Notes under the pieces: generated by a model
Seen by the model: the letters and a program-made list of their open reading frames with translations, nothing else
The model's database searches: none
What the model was told of the DNA's origin: nothing
Position numbers and translations under genes: made by a program
DNA from: CAYGSN01 sp964352675
GTDB lineage: Bacteria > Pseudomonadota > Alphaproteobacteria > Micavibrionales > Micavibrionaceae
Length of the DNA: 64,000 nt
Direction: 5' to 3'
Assembly (NCBI GenBank): GCA_964352675.1
Contig: CAYGSN010000001.1
Span: 111,520 to 175,519, forward strand
Shown here: in pieces, positions 8,851 through 17,391 of the stretch
Layout: each line of letters starts with the position of its first letter
How positions within the stretch are numbered: position 1 is the stretch's first letter

Positions 8851-9597
8851 CTATCCACCCATCCCGCCTGGCGCGAAGATGTTGTCAACGCTCGGAGTTG
8901 CCGCAGCACGTGGCGGGATATTAAGGGGGTTATTCAACGGTTCGGCCGTTGTTGACATGGCTGTTTGAGTGCTTGCAGTTTCAAATTGATGAGGCAGCGC
9001 TTGTTTTAAAAGATGGTAACCTCCCATAACTGCGCCAGCAGCCAATGTCAGGCCAATAATCGGACCGCTGGCTGCTTTTGGCAAAAGCATTTTTGCGCCA
9101 ATAATCCCAGCCAGACCGCCCAAAATCCATTTCAGGGCATCGCCAAAGAAGTCGAAATCCAACCCATTGCCGTTTTTATCGCGTAAGCCCAAAGCCTTGA
9201 GGGCAGAGTCAACTGCGCCGCTAATTTTGTGGTCAATAGCTTCGCCAGCTTCATCAAATTTTCTTGAAATTCCACCAGTGATAGCGTTTCTGCCCATGCC
9301 TCCTGTAACAAGCTGGTCAACAGCGGCACCTGCTATCATTGTGCGGGGGATGCTTACACGCCTTCCTACGGTTGTACCACCAAGGTGAAAAGGGCCAACT
9401 CCGACACCGCCGCTTTTGATCGGAGCAGTGGTGGATGCTTCGAAAAGGCGCCCAGCTCCTTTGGTGGTTTTGTTTAGGCCTGCTGCTGCGATATCTGTTT
9501 TGTTGCTCCAAAGGCCGGAAAGCCATCCACCAACACGACGCCCAAGACCGCCACCAGCTGCTTTAAATTTTGATGTTAAACTTTTTGCTATTGGCAT
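8851..9597 (-). CDS. Hypothetical membrane-associated protein, 248 residues, first gene of the cluster
   Basis: Unrecognised. It begins with a basic, Gly-rich region (KSLTSKFKAAGGGLGRRVGG) and has two hydrophobic stretches at about 155-172 (ALKWILGGLAGIIGAKML) and 176-196 (SGPIIGLTLAAGAVMGGYHLL). A Thr/Ala/Pro tail follows, containing LNNPLNIPPRAAATP. That tail motif resembles the two repeats at the C-terminus of the 1083-residue protein encoded two genes downstream. AGG/AAGGG sequences just upstream of the ATG at 9597 can act as ribosome binding site. It follows a 288-base intergenic region with three perfect inverted repeats, one only 24 bases from the start codon, so it is probably the promoter-proximal gene of the run. 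Confidence 0.78.
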   Translation of the reverse strand: MPIAKSLTSKFKAAGGGLGRRVGGWLSGLWSNKTDIAAAGLNKTTKGAGRLFEASTTAPIKSGGVGVGPFHLGGTTVGRRVSIPRTMIAGAAVDQLVTGGMGRNAITGGISRKFDEAGEAIDHKISGAVDSALKALGLRDKNGNGLDFDFFGDALKWILGGLAGIIGAKMLLPKAASGPIIGLTLAAGAVMGGYHLLKQALPHQFETASTQTAMSTTAEPLNNPLNIPPRAAATPSVDNIFAPGGMGG

Positions 9598-9620
9598 AAA
9601 CCTGCACCCTTCACGTTAAT

Positions 9621-9641
9621 GTTTTTACACTATGTAAAAAC
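9621..9641. promoter_or_regulatory. Perfect inverted repeat, operator-like, upstream of hypothetical cluster
   Basis: Arms GTTTTTACA and TGTAAAAAC (9 bp each, perfect) are separated by three bases. The element is 24 bases upstream of the first gene of the cluster. A TTGCAA lies on the minus strand just upstream of the repeat, so the dyad would sit in the core promoter or early leader. A dimeric repressor site is the simplest reading; the regulator is unknown. Confidence 0.55.
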
Positions 9642-9665
9642 TTGCAAAGGGCGTAGATATCTTCG

Positions 9666-9682
9666 AATTTTCTATGAAAATT
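9666..9682. promoter_or_regulatory. Perfect inverted repeat, 7-bp arms
   Basis: Arms AATTTTC and GAAAATT flank TAT. The element is 24 bases further upstream of the 9621-9641 dyad, in the same intergenic region and AT-rich. It could be a second operator or just AT-rich chance; no T-tract suggests a terminator. Confidence 0.35.
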
Positions 9683-9804
9683 GTATACACTAATATCACC
9701 CTTGCTTACTTCCACCGATCTTTAAACTGGACCGTATTTATTTTTTATATTCATATAATACAGGAAACGGGGTGTGGATTGCAAATTTAAGAATAGGCGT
9801 AAGG

Positions 9805-9819
9805 TGTTGTAATACAACA
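9805..9819. promoter_or_regulatory. Perfect inverted repeat, 7-bp arms, 1-base spacer
   Basis: Arms TGTTGTA and TACAACA flank a single A. It lies between the purH stop and the cluster promoter region. It is too short and lacks a T-tract, so it is not a good intrinsic terminator; a regulator-binding dyad is possible. Confidence 0.3.
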
Positions 9820-9885
9820 ATATGATGCGTCGCAGCATGAAATTCGATACAAATTGCCTGCAAAGCTCTTCAAAAAGGGTGGTTT

Positions 9886-11496
9886 TTAGTGATTAAAGTG
9901 CCTGTGGCCTGTGAAAACCATGGCCAGACTGCGGGCATTTGCGGCCTCGATCACCTCTTCATCGCGGATGGACCCGCCCGGTTGGATCACGGCTGTAACG
10001 CCCGCCTCGGCGGCGGAGATCAAACCGTCGGCAAAGGGGAAAAACGCATCGGAGGCCACGACCGACCCTTTGGCCAGGCTTTGATCCAGCCCTGCGGCCT
10101 TGGACGCTTCCTCGGCTTTCCAGGCGGCGATGCGTGCTGAATCCACACGGCTCATCTGTCCGGCGCCAATGCCCACCGTCGCGCCGTTCTTCGCATAGAC
10201 AATCGCGTTGGATTTCACATGTTTGGCCACACGGAAGGCAAAAATCATATCTTGCATTTCCTCGGGGGTGGGTTCGCGGTCCGTGACCACTTTTAAATCC
10301 ATCTCTTCGGCCAGCGCAATATCGGCATCCTGTACCAGCAGGCCTCCGGCGATCCGTTTGACCATACGCCGCTTCTGTCCCTTTTGGGGCATCTCCCCCG
10401 TCGTCAAAACACGGATATTTTTCTTCTCTTCCAGAACCGGAAGGGCGCTGTGCTCAACGGACGGAGCGATAATAACTTCTACAAACCCGCGCATGATCTC
10501 TTGCGCCGTCTCTTTATCCAGGGGACGATTCAGGGCAATAATCCCGCCGAATGCGCTGACAGGATCACAGAGCAGCGCGCTTTGATAGGCTTCAAGAACC
10601 GTACCTGCGCTGGCCACGCCGCAGGGATTGGCGTGTTTGATAATGGCTACGCTCGGCGCATCAAATTCACTGACAAGCTCAAAGGCCGCATCGGTGTCAT
10701 TCAAGTTGTTATAGGACAGTTCCTTGCCCTGCAGCTGTGTCGCCTGCGCTGCGCCAATCCGATCGCTGTCATCGGTCAGGTAGAGCGCTGCGCTCTGGTG
10801 CGGGTTCTCACCGTATCGCAGTGTTTGTTTGAGTTTGCCGGAGAAGCTGATCCGTCTTGGATAGCCAAAACCTTCATCCATTTTCTGTACGAACCAACTT
10901 GCAATGTTGGAATCATATGTGGCCGTCAATGAATAGGCCGTTGCCGCCAATTGTTTGCGCAACCTGTAAGAGATGCCACCGTCATTGGTGTCCATGTCTT
11001 CCAGAATTTTGGCGTAATCCTGTGGGTCGGTCACAACGGCGACATGGGCATGGTTTTTTGCCGCTGCGCGGATCATCGCTGGGCCGCCAATATCAATGTT
11101 TTCAATGCAGGTGTCGAAATCTGCGCCGCTTTGTACGGTTTTCACAAAAGGGTACAGATTGACCACCAGCATATCAATCGCGGATATACCGTTCTCCTGC
11201 ATTGCCTTCACATCCTCCTCATTATCACGGCGCGCCAGTATACCGCCATGGATGGTGGGGTGCAGGGTTTTGACTCGTCCGCCCATAATTTCGGGAAAAC
11301 CCGTATGGTCCGATACGTCGGTAACTGGGATCCCCAGACCCTTAAGGATTTTTGCTGTACCGCCGGTGGAGAGAATTTCTACGCCGCGCTCATGCAAGTT
11401 TTTTGCAAAATCTCCTATACCGTCTTTATCCGAGACAGAAAGCAAGGCGCGCTTGATAGCGATAGCACGGGGATCACGAATAACCGTTTTGCTCAT
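9886..11496 (-). CDS. purH: Bifunctional AICAR formyltransferase / IMP cyclohydrolase
   Basis: Catalyses the last two steps of IMP synthesis: formylation of AICAR with 10-formyl-THF, then ring closure. Cytosolic. At 536 residues it is the usual length. The N-terminal MGS-like IMP cyclohydrolase domain begins with ALLSVSDKDGIGDFA and contains STGGTAK and GRVKTLHPTIHGGILARR. The C-terminal transformylase domain carries LRYGENPHQSAA, KHANPCGVA and DAFFPFADG. Start ATG at 11496 is preceded by AAAAGG at normal distance. It follows cheR by 42 bases on the same strand and may be read from the chemotaxis operon, which is an unusual pairing. Confidence 0.98.
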   Translation of the reverse strand: MSKTVIRDPRAIAIKRALLSVSDKDGIGDFAKNLHERGVEILSTGGTAKILKGLGIPVTDVSDHTGFPEIMGGRVKTLHPTIHGGILARRDNEEDVKAMQENGISAIDMLVVNLYPFVKTVQSGADFDTCIENIDIGGPAMIRAAAKNHAHVAVVTDPQDYAKILEDMDTNDGGISYRLRKQLAATAYSLTATYDSNIASWFVQKMDEGFGYPRRISFSGKLKQTLRYGENPHQSAALYLTDDSDRIGAAQATQLQGKELSYNNLNDTDAAFELVSEFDAPSVAIIKHANPCGVASAGTVLEAYQSALLCDPVSAFGGIIALNRPLDKETAQEIMRGFVEVIIAPSVEHSALPVLEEKKNIRVLTTGEMPQKGQKRRMVKRIAGGLLVQDADIALAEEMDLKVVTDREPTPEEMQDMIFAFRVAKHVKSNAIVYAKNGATVGIGAGQMSRVDSARIAAWKAEEASKAAGLDQSLAKGSVVASDAFFPFADGLISAAEAGVTAVIQPGGSIRDEEVIEAANARSLAMVFTGHRHFNH

Positions 11497-11538
11497 GAAA
11501 GAGACCTTTTTAAGTCGTTGTTATTTTTGAGATTGTTT

Positions 11539-12429
11539 TTAGGCGGAAACAGAGCCGGATGCAAGGGGCGGGCTTCCGGTGGGGTATGCCGCCGCAGCAG
11601 GGGGCGCCAAATGCGAACTGCCGTCCAGCGCGTAAAGCCCGCGTCTGTCAGGGACAGGCTTAAAGGCGTCGGTGATGCCCAGAACAGTTTCCGCGCCGCC
11701 CAGAAACAGAAACGAATCCTCTACCATCTGCTTGGCCATCCGGCCCAAGACCTCGCCTTTGGTCTTCTCATCGAAATAAATCAAAACATTCCGGCAAAAA
11801 ACGACGTCGAATTTACCAAGCGCCGTCATGGAATCCAGCAAATTGAAGTATTTGTATTGCACCATCTTTTTAATATCGTCCTTGATCTTCCACTTATCTG
11901 CGTCCTGGGTGAAATAAGACATTAGCATCTGGATCGGCATTCCGCGCTGTACTTCAAACTGTGAATAGATTCCGGCGCGTGCCTGATCCAGAATATCGTT
12001 GGAAATATCAGTTCCCACGATCTCAATATTCCAGCCAGAGAGCTTTGCCCCCATTTCTTTTAAAATCATGCACAGGGAATACGGCTCCTGACCGCTGGAG
12101 GCCGCCGCGCACCAAATGCGAAGGCGCCGGCTGCTGGCACGCTTTTGCATCATATAGGGCATGACAACGTCCCTGAACATGTCGAACGGGCGCGTATCGC
12201 GGAAGAATGAGGTTTCATTTGTTGTCATCGCTTCGATCACGTCATTGACCAGCTCTTTGTCAGCAACCCCCTGCAGGGCTTTGGTCAGGCTCGATAAATC
12301 TGCATAGCCCCATTTTTTGGCGACAGGGCCCAGGCGCGATTCCAGCAGATAGGATTTATCCGGCGTGATAACCAGACCGGATTTCTGCTTCAGAAGATCT
12401 TTATAAATATCGAATTCGGTGATGTGCAT
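11539..12429 (-). CDS. cheR: Chemotaxis protein methyltransferase CheR
   Basis: SAM-dependent methylation of glutamates on chemoreceptors. 296 residues. The N-terminal helical CheR domain is followed by the methyltransferase domain with TTNETSFFRD, IWCAAASSGQEPYSLCMI (SAM-binding), GTDISNDILDQARAG and FDVVFCRNVLIYFD. A Pro/Ala/Ser tail of about 30 residues ends the protein. It is the last che gene of cheA-cheW-cheY-cheB-cheR, 26 bases downstream of cheB. Confidence 0.97.
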   Translation of the reverse strand: MHITEFDIYKDLLKQKSGLVITPDKSYLLESRLGPVAKKWGYADLSSLTKALQGVADKELVNDVIEAMTTNETSFFRDTRPFDMFRDVVMPYMMQKRASSRRLRIWCAAASSGQEPYSLCMILKEMGAKLSGWNIEIVGTDISNDILDQARAGIYSQFEVQRGMPIQMLMSYFTQDADKWKIKDDIKKMVQYKYFNLLDSMTALGKFDVVFCRNVLIYFDEKTKGEVLGRMAKQMVEDSFLFLGGAETVLGITDAFKPVPDRRGLYALDGSSHLAPPAAAAYPTGSPPLASGSVSA

Positions 12430-12455
12430 AATTGTGTATCCAACCCTTTTCTAAA

Positions 12456-13604
12456 TTATCCTGTAACGGCCTTTAAAACCCATGGTCCGATGTCCTTAAG
12501 CGGTAAAACCTGGCTGCAGATTCCGGCCCTGGCAACTGCGCCGGGCATGCCCCAGACAACGCTGCTGGCTTCATCCTGTGCAATCAGGCGTCCTCCGGCC
12601 TCGGTCAGTTTCTTTCCGCCACCCAACCCGTCATGCCCCATACCGGTGAGGATCACGCCCAGTACTTTATTGCCGAAAATATCAACGGCTGAGTTAAACA
12701 TTGGATCAACTGCGGGCTTACAAAAATTCACCGGCGGCCCGTCATCCAGGCTGACAACAATGCGCCCGTCTTTTTTGACAAGGTTCATGTGAAAGCCGCC
12801 TGGCGCGACAATGGCTTTTCCCGGCTGTATTGGCATGCCTTCGGCACCCTCATAGGCTTCCGTGCCGGTGTGCTGGGTAATGTGTTGGGCCAATATCTTG
12901 GTGAAGGTGGCCGGCATGTGCTGGGTGATCACGATTGGGATATTAATTCCCTTTAAATTTGAAATGACTTCAAACAGTGCCTGTGGGCCACCGGTGGAGC
13001 TGCCTATTGCAATAAGCGCTGGCTTGCCCTTATACGTGGCAATGCTGTCGGGCTTAAGGCTATAGGCTTGCGGCTCTGCAGATTTTTCTGTTTGAGTTGT
13101 AGGTGTGCTCTTCCGTGAGGCTGGAGCGCGAGAAAATTTTCCGACTTTTTCTGGCACCAGCCCTTTAATCGTGCTTAGGAAGTTTTGCTGGAATTCGGAG
13201 CCTGGACCAACGTCCTGCGCGGAACTGGGCTTCACAAAACATTCAACTGCGCCCAGTTGGAAAGCTTTGAGCGTTACGGTCGCGCCTTTTTCTGTCAGAG
13301 CAGAAAACATGATGACCTTCGAATTTGGACTGACCTTCAGGATGTCGGGCAGGGCCGAAAGCCCGTCTTTCACTGGCATCTCAATATCCAGGATCACAAT
13401 ATCCGGTTGGTGCTTGGTGGCTGAAGAAACCGCAAATTCTCCATTGGCAACCGACCCGGCGACAACAATATCCGGATCGTTGTCGATGATCCGGCCCAAA
13501 GCGCCGCGGATGACCGATGAGTCGTCCACTAGCAGGACGCTGATTTTATCCCCGGGCGGCGCGCCGGCCGAAGATCCTGTTGTTGGGGAAGTTATGTTGG
13601 TCAT
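12456..13604 (-). CDS. cheB: Chemotaxis response regulator / protein-glutamate methylesterase CheB
   Basis: Removes methyl groups from receptor glutamates when phosphorylated by CheA. 382 residues. The receiver domain at about 22-140 shows VLLVDDSSVIRG and the phosphoacceptor in DIVILDIEMPVKDG. A linker of about 45 residues rich in Lys/Thr/Ser follows. The C-terminal methylesterase domain has the catalytic serine in AIGSSTGGPQALFEVI, histidine in ITQHMPATFT and aspartate in VILTGMGHDG. It is between cheY and cheR. I see no C-terminal CheR-binding pentapeptide issue to report, since that is a receptor feature. Confidence 0.97.
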   Translation of the reverse strand: MTNITSPTTGSSAGAPPGDKISVLLVDDSSVIRGALGRIIDNDPDIVVAGSVANGEFAVSSATKHQPDIVILDIEMPVKDGLSALPDILKVSPNSKVIMFSALTEKGATVTLKAFQLGAVECFVKPSSAQDVGPGSEFQQNFLSTIKGLVPEKVGKFSRAPASRKSTPTTQTEKSAEPQAYSLKPDSIATYKGKPALIAIGSSTGGPQALFEVISNLKGINIPIVITQHMPATFTKILAQHITQHTGTEAYEGAEGMPIQPGKAIVAPGGFHMNLVKKDGRIVVSLDDGPPVNFCKPAVDPMFNSAVDIFGNKVLGVILTGMGHDGLGGGKKLTEAGGRLIAQDEASSVVWGMPGAVARAGICSQVLPLKDIGPWVLKAVTG

Positions 13605-13656
13605 GTAAACGCAATACTACCTTTTTTAGCGTAAGTTTCTTTGGCTGGAAATTCTG

Positions 13657-14028
13657 TTAATCGTCAATCAGTCCGATTTGCTTGAACTTGGATTCTATAA
13701 TCTCGCTGTCGAACGGCTTCATGATATATTCATTTGCGCCAGCCTGGATCGCTCTTTGAATGTGGTTCATGTCGTTTTCAGTTGTGCAGAAAACCACTTT
13801 TGGGTGAGAGCCGTTATCCATCTGCCGCAGCTTTTCAAGAAACTCAATGCCGCTCATGACCGGCATGTTCCAATCCAGCAGGATAGCATCGGGCATGGTT
13901 TGCTCACAAGCTTCGACCGCTTTTTGCCCGTCTTCTGCTTCTGAGCATTCAAACCCCAGATCCTCGGCAATTCGTCTCGCGACTTTGCGCACCACACGAC
14001 TATCGTCAACCAAAAGACATGATTTCAT
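13657..14028 (-). CDS. cheY: Chemotaxis response regulator CheY (single receiver domain)
   Basis: Stand-alone receiver, 123 residues from the ATG at 14028 (MKSCLLVDDSRVVRKVARR). An upstream in-frame GTG exists, but the GGAG motif is correctly spaced for the ATG only. Acidic pocket LLVDDS, phosphoacceptor in AILLDWNMPVMSG, Thr in VVFCTTEND and Lys in YIMKPFD are all present. As part of the che operon it is probably the motor-binding CheY, although single-domain receivers in alphaproteobacteria can also act as phosphate sinks or as DivK/CpdR-like regulators. Encoded 88 bases after cheW. Confidence 0.93.
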   Translation of the reverse strand: MKSCLLVDDSRVVRKVARRIAEDLGFECSEAEDGQKAVEACEQTMPDAILLDWNMPVMSGIEFLEKLRQMDNGSHPKVVFCTTENDMNHIQRAIQAGANEYIMKPFDSEIIESKFKQIGLIDD

Positions 14029-14115
14029 TAATGACACTCCATTTTGCTCGTTTATAAAATCCAGTAAGTTGCGTTAAATTTTTGAAGGCATAACCTAATC
14101 GGTATAGGTCAAGTG

Positions 14116-14613
14116 TTACTCCTGAACCTGCCCAAGCAGTTTGGAGACATCAATGATAACAAGTAACTCTCCCTCCAGCCTGTAAACCCCCAGAGAGATG
14201 TCTCGCCAGATTGAATCCAGGGTAGGGGGTGTCTTTTCGAAATCTTGATTTTTCATGGTCAGCACATCACCAACCCTGTCAATGATAAGGCTGTAAAGTT
14301 CATGGTCATGCTCGACGACGACACTCATGGTGGTGCTACGGTTTTTGTTGGGCTGCAGGCCAAGGCGTTTGCGTACATCTATCGCAGTGACGATGCGTCC
14401 GCGAAGGTTAAGCGAGCCTGCAACTTCCGGCGGCGCCAGTGGAATTTTGGTGACATTTTGTCCGCCCAGTACGTCCTGAACCTGCAAAATGGGAATGCCA
14501 AAACGCTGATCAGCAATGAGAACTGTAAGAAAATCTTTGGAGTCTCGTGCAAGACTGCGCTCATGCTCATCCAGATAGCTGTCTTCATCTATGGAGTATT
14601 TCTCCGCGCTCAT
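14116..14613 (-). CDS. cheW: Chemotaxis coupling protein CheW
   Basis: Adaptor joining chemoreceptors to the CheA kinase. 165 residues with one CheW domain (about 25-162). Typical features include FLTVLIADQRFGIPILQVQD, the LNLRGRIVTAIDVRKRLGL strand-loop and LYSLIIDRVGDVLTM. The ATG overlaps the cheA stop by the four-base ATGA arrangement, implying translational coupling. Confidence 0.96.
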   Translation of the reverse strand: MSAEKYSIDEDSYLDEHERSLARDSKDFLTVLIADQRFGIPILQVQDVLGGQNVTKIPLAPPEVAGSLNLRGRIVTAIDVRKRLGLQPNKNRSTTMSVVVEHDHELYSLIIDRVGDVLTMKNQDFEKTPPTLDSIWRDISLGVYRLEGELLVIIDVSKLLGQVQE

Positions 14614-17345
14614 GCTGCTTCTCCCTTATGCTCTGTTAGTGTCTGTGACAAAGTATTGAGCAGCGTATCGCGGTCAAACTTCGCCACATATTTGTGGAAG
14701 CCGACTTCCAGTCCGCGGTTGATATCTTCCGGTGTGGCGTGGGAGGTGAGGGCGACCATGGGGGTGTCTTGCCAGTTCGAGCTGGCCTTGATTTTTTCAG
14801 CAAACTCAAACCCGTCCATATCGGGCATTTCGATGTCGCTGACAATCACATCAAACACAGCTCCTTTTTCGCACATTTTCAGAGCCTCTATAGGGCTCTC
14901 CAGCGATGTGACTTCATAGCCCGCTACACTGAGGAGCGGGGTAAGCATATTCCTGAAAAACGGACTGTCATCCACCAGGAGGACTTTGCGCGTAGCACGC
15001 CCGCTTCCGTTGGTGCCGTTTTTTGCATAAGGCTCATCGCCGTGATCCTTAAACCAGGTTTTGTTGCTGCTGCTCAGGAAATAGGTGATATCGGCGACAT
15101 CGGTGGCTTTGCCATCGATAATAGCACTACCCATCAGGCCTGGTTGGCCGCCATCGACCTGTACATCAACTTGCTCTTCTTTAATGTCGATGATTTCATC
15201 GACAATAAGGCCGAGCGATCGGTCTTTATCTGTGAAGACAAGCACAGGCTTTTCCCCTTCCTCCGGGACATGCACCCCGGTATTAAAAGGAATAAGGGGC
15301 ATAAGCTTGCCTCTGTACTGGATCATCATCTGGCCACTGGCGCGTTCAATGGAGGTGACGTCGACATTTTCAAGGCGCGCGACAAGTGACAGCGGTACGG
15401 CTTTCGGGACACCACCACCGGCGGTAAATAACAGCAGCGAGGTTCTTTGCGCCGAAGTTGCTGCGACCATCTCCCTTTCGCGGGAATCGCTGGCTTCATC
15501 GGAGACTTCCATCTCACCCGTGGCCCTTGCGATGCCGTTGGGGTCCAGAATCATAATCACGGTTCCATCACCGAGTATGGTGTTGCCTGAAAACAGCTCG
15601 ATATTGCGCAGGATTTTCGGGACGGGTTTCACCACAATTTCCTCGGTGTCAAAGACGCGGTCGACAATAATGCCGAAGCTGTAAGTTCCAACCTGCGTCA
15701 CGATGATATACCGGTTTTGCATGTCCTCCTGCTTCACAGGTTCTTCCCCGCTTTCTGCTTTTGCATCTTTCATACTGGCAAGAAGAGAATCTTCCGTCAG
15801 CTTCAGCAGGTCCGATAAGGAAACCAGGGGCAGCAAATGATTGCGCAAGCGAAAGACAGGGGTTTCGTTGATCCTCTCGATACGGTTTTCACCGTGCTCC
15901 GAGGCCATGACCAGTTCCCGTACGGCCAGTTGCGGGATCGCAAAACGCTCCCCGGACGATTCTACGATCAGGGCCGATACAATCGCCAGCGTCAGCGGGA
16001 TCTTGATGATAAATGTTGATCCTTTTCCTTCTGTCGAACGCAGCTCGATCGAGCCGCCGATCTTTTCGATATTGGTGCGTACGACATCCATGCCGACGCC
16101 GCGGCCGGAGACGGATGTCACTTTCTCTGCTGTTGAAAATCCGGCTTTGAAAATGAATTGCTGGATTTGCTGGGAATTCATTTGTTCCAGCTCTTCTGGG
16201 CTGGCCAGCCCTTTTTCCAGGATCTTGGCTTTGATCTTTTCGGCGGGTAGCCCCTTACCGTCATCAGAGATTTCAATGATAATATGCCCACCTTCATGAT
16301 AGGCGTTCAAGATAATTTTCCCGGTTTCCGGTTTTCCAGCCGCTTTTCTGTCCGCGGGTTTTTCGATACCGTGATCGCCGGAATTACGCACCATGTGCGT
16401 GAGCGGGTCTTTAATAAGTTCCAGAACCTGGCGGTCCAGTTCCGTATCCTGGCCGCGCATCTCCAGGTCGATTTTCTTGCCCAGTTCAATACTAAGGTCG
16501 CGGATAATGCGGGGCAGTTTCGACCAGGCATTGCCGATGGGCTGCATGCGGGTTTTCATTACACCTTCCTGCAGATCAGAGACGACGTGATTGAGGCGCT
16601 GCAGTGGTGTTGTAAAATCGCTTTCGCTTTGGGCGCGCGAGATCTGGAGAAGTTGGTTACGGGTAAGCACCAGTTCCGAAACCATGGTCATAAGGTTTTC
16701 CAGCACATCGACATTGACGCGCAGGGACTGTTGAACACTGACCGGTGCGTCCTTTGAATCCTCAGCCTTTGCAGGGGCTGGAGTGTTGTCCTGGGCTACC
16801 GGCGCAGCGGGCGGCCGTTCAGGTTCCGTAGTTTCTTGCGGCAAGTCCTGGGAAAAATCATATCCTGCCGGCACGGGGACAAATCCAAACTCATCTTCTT
16901 CAGGCCCAGAATCTGCTGCAACGGAATTCTCTGGTTCTGGCTCCGGTTCCGTTGTTGTTTCAGTCGGTTTGCCCTCGAAAACTTCGTCCAGACGGCCGAT
17001 AATGTCGGAATCGTCACCGGTCGGTTCCCCGCCCGTTTTCTCAATTTCTCCGACGATATATTTAATCTTGTCGATTGATTCAAAAATTAACGTCACATAG
17101 GCGGGAGTGACCTCCAGTTCTCCGTCGCGGAAACGCCCCAAAACATTCTCGGCATGGTGCGCGACTTTCTCCAGGCGCGGCAGGCCCAGAAACCCACACG
17201 TCCCCTTGATTGTATGCATAAGGCGAAAAATTTTGGACAGCAAATCCTTATCGTTCGGATTCTGCTCCAGGTTCACCAGGTCGAGATCAAGCTCTTCAAG
17301 ACTTTCATTTGTTTCTGTAATAAATTCGGCGACCAGATCATCCAT
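14610..17345 (-). CDS. cheA: Hybrid chemotaxis histidine kinase CheA with second CheW-like domain and C-terminal receiver
   Basis: 911 residues, longer than a standard CheA of 650-750. Order: HPt domain with the phosphorylated histidine in RLMHTIKGTCGFLG (His44); acidic/Pro-rich linker (about 130-205) in place of a clear P2 domain; dimerisation helices (about 208-265); HATPase domain with HMVRNSGDHGIE (N box), DDGKGL and GRGVGMDVV; CheW domain; a second CheW-like region (about 640-770); and a receiver with VLLVDDSPFFRNML, phosphoacceptor in VIVSDIEMPDMDG and a terminal helix. The receiver could serve as internal phosphate sink, as in CheAY/FrzE-type kinases. First gene of the che operon; a terminator separates it from chpT. 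Confidence 0.97.
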   Translation of the reverse strand: MDDLVAEFITETNESLEELDLDLVNLEQNPNDKDLLSKIFRLMHTIKGTCGFLGLPRLEKVAHHAENVLGRFRDGELEVTPAYVTLIFESIDKIKYIVGEIEKTGGEPTGDDSDIIGRLDEVFEGKPTETTTEPEPEPENSVAADSGPEEDEFGFVPVPAGYDFSQDLPQETTEPERPPAAPVAQDNTPAPAKAEDSKDAPVSVQQSLRVNVDVLENLMTMVSELVLTRNQLLQISRAQSESDFTTPLQRLNHVVSDLQEGVMKTRMQPIGNAWSKLPRIIRDLSIELGKKIDLEMRGQDTELDRQVLELIKDPLTHMVRNSGDHGIEKPADRKAAGKPETGKIILNAYHEGGHIIIEISDDGKGLPAEKIKAKILEKGLASPEELEQMNSQQIQQFIFKAGFSTAEKVTSVSGRGVGMDVVRTNIEKIGGSIELRSTEGKGSTFIIKIPLTLAIVSALIVESSGERFAIPQLAVRELVMASEHGENRIERINETPVFRLRNHLLPLVSLSDLLKLTEDSLLASMKDAKAESGEEPVKQEDMQNRYIIVTQVGTYSFGIIVDRVFDTEEIVVKPVPKILRNIELFSGNTILGDGTVIMILDPNGIARATGEMEVSDEASDSREREMVAATSAQRTSLLLFTAGGGVPKAVPLSLVARLENVDVTSIERASGQMMIQYRGKLMPLIPFNTGVHVPEEGEKPVLVFTDKDRSLGLIVDEIIDIKEEQVDVQVDGGQPGLMGSAIIDGKATDVADITYFLSSSNKTWFKDHGDEPYAKNGTNGSGRATRKVLLVDDSPFFRNMLTPLLSVAGYEVTSLESPIEALKMCEKGAVFDVIVSDIEMPDMDGFEFAEKIKASSNWQDTPMVALTSHATPEDINRGLEVGFHKYVAKFDRDTLLNTLSQTLTEHKGEAA

Positions 17346-17391
17346 AACAAGTCTTTATCCCCCTCGGAATAATGAGAATAGAAAAACACAA

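Noticed and set aside
1122..9597. Prophage or integrative element reading of the unknown cluster
   Set aside because: No integrase, tRNA, attachment repeat, terminase, portal or tail protein seen; flanked by lepA and purH without boundary repeats.
10951..11925. 324-residue plus-strand ORF
   Set aside because: Antisense to purH and the end of cheR; low-complexity Cys/His/Arg content typical of shadow frames.
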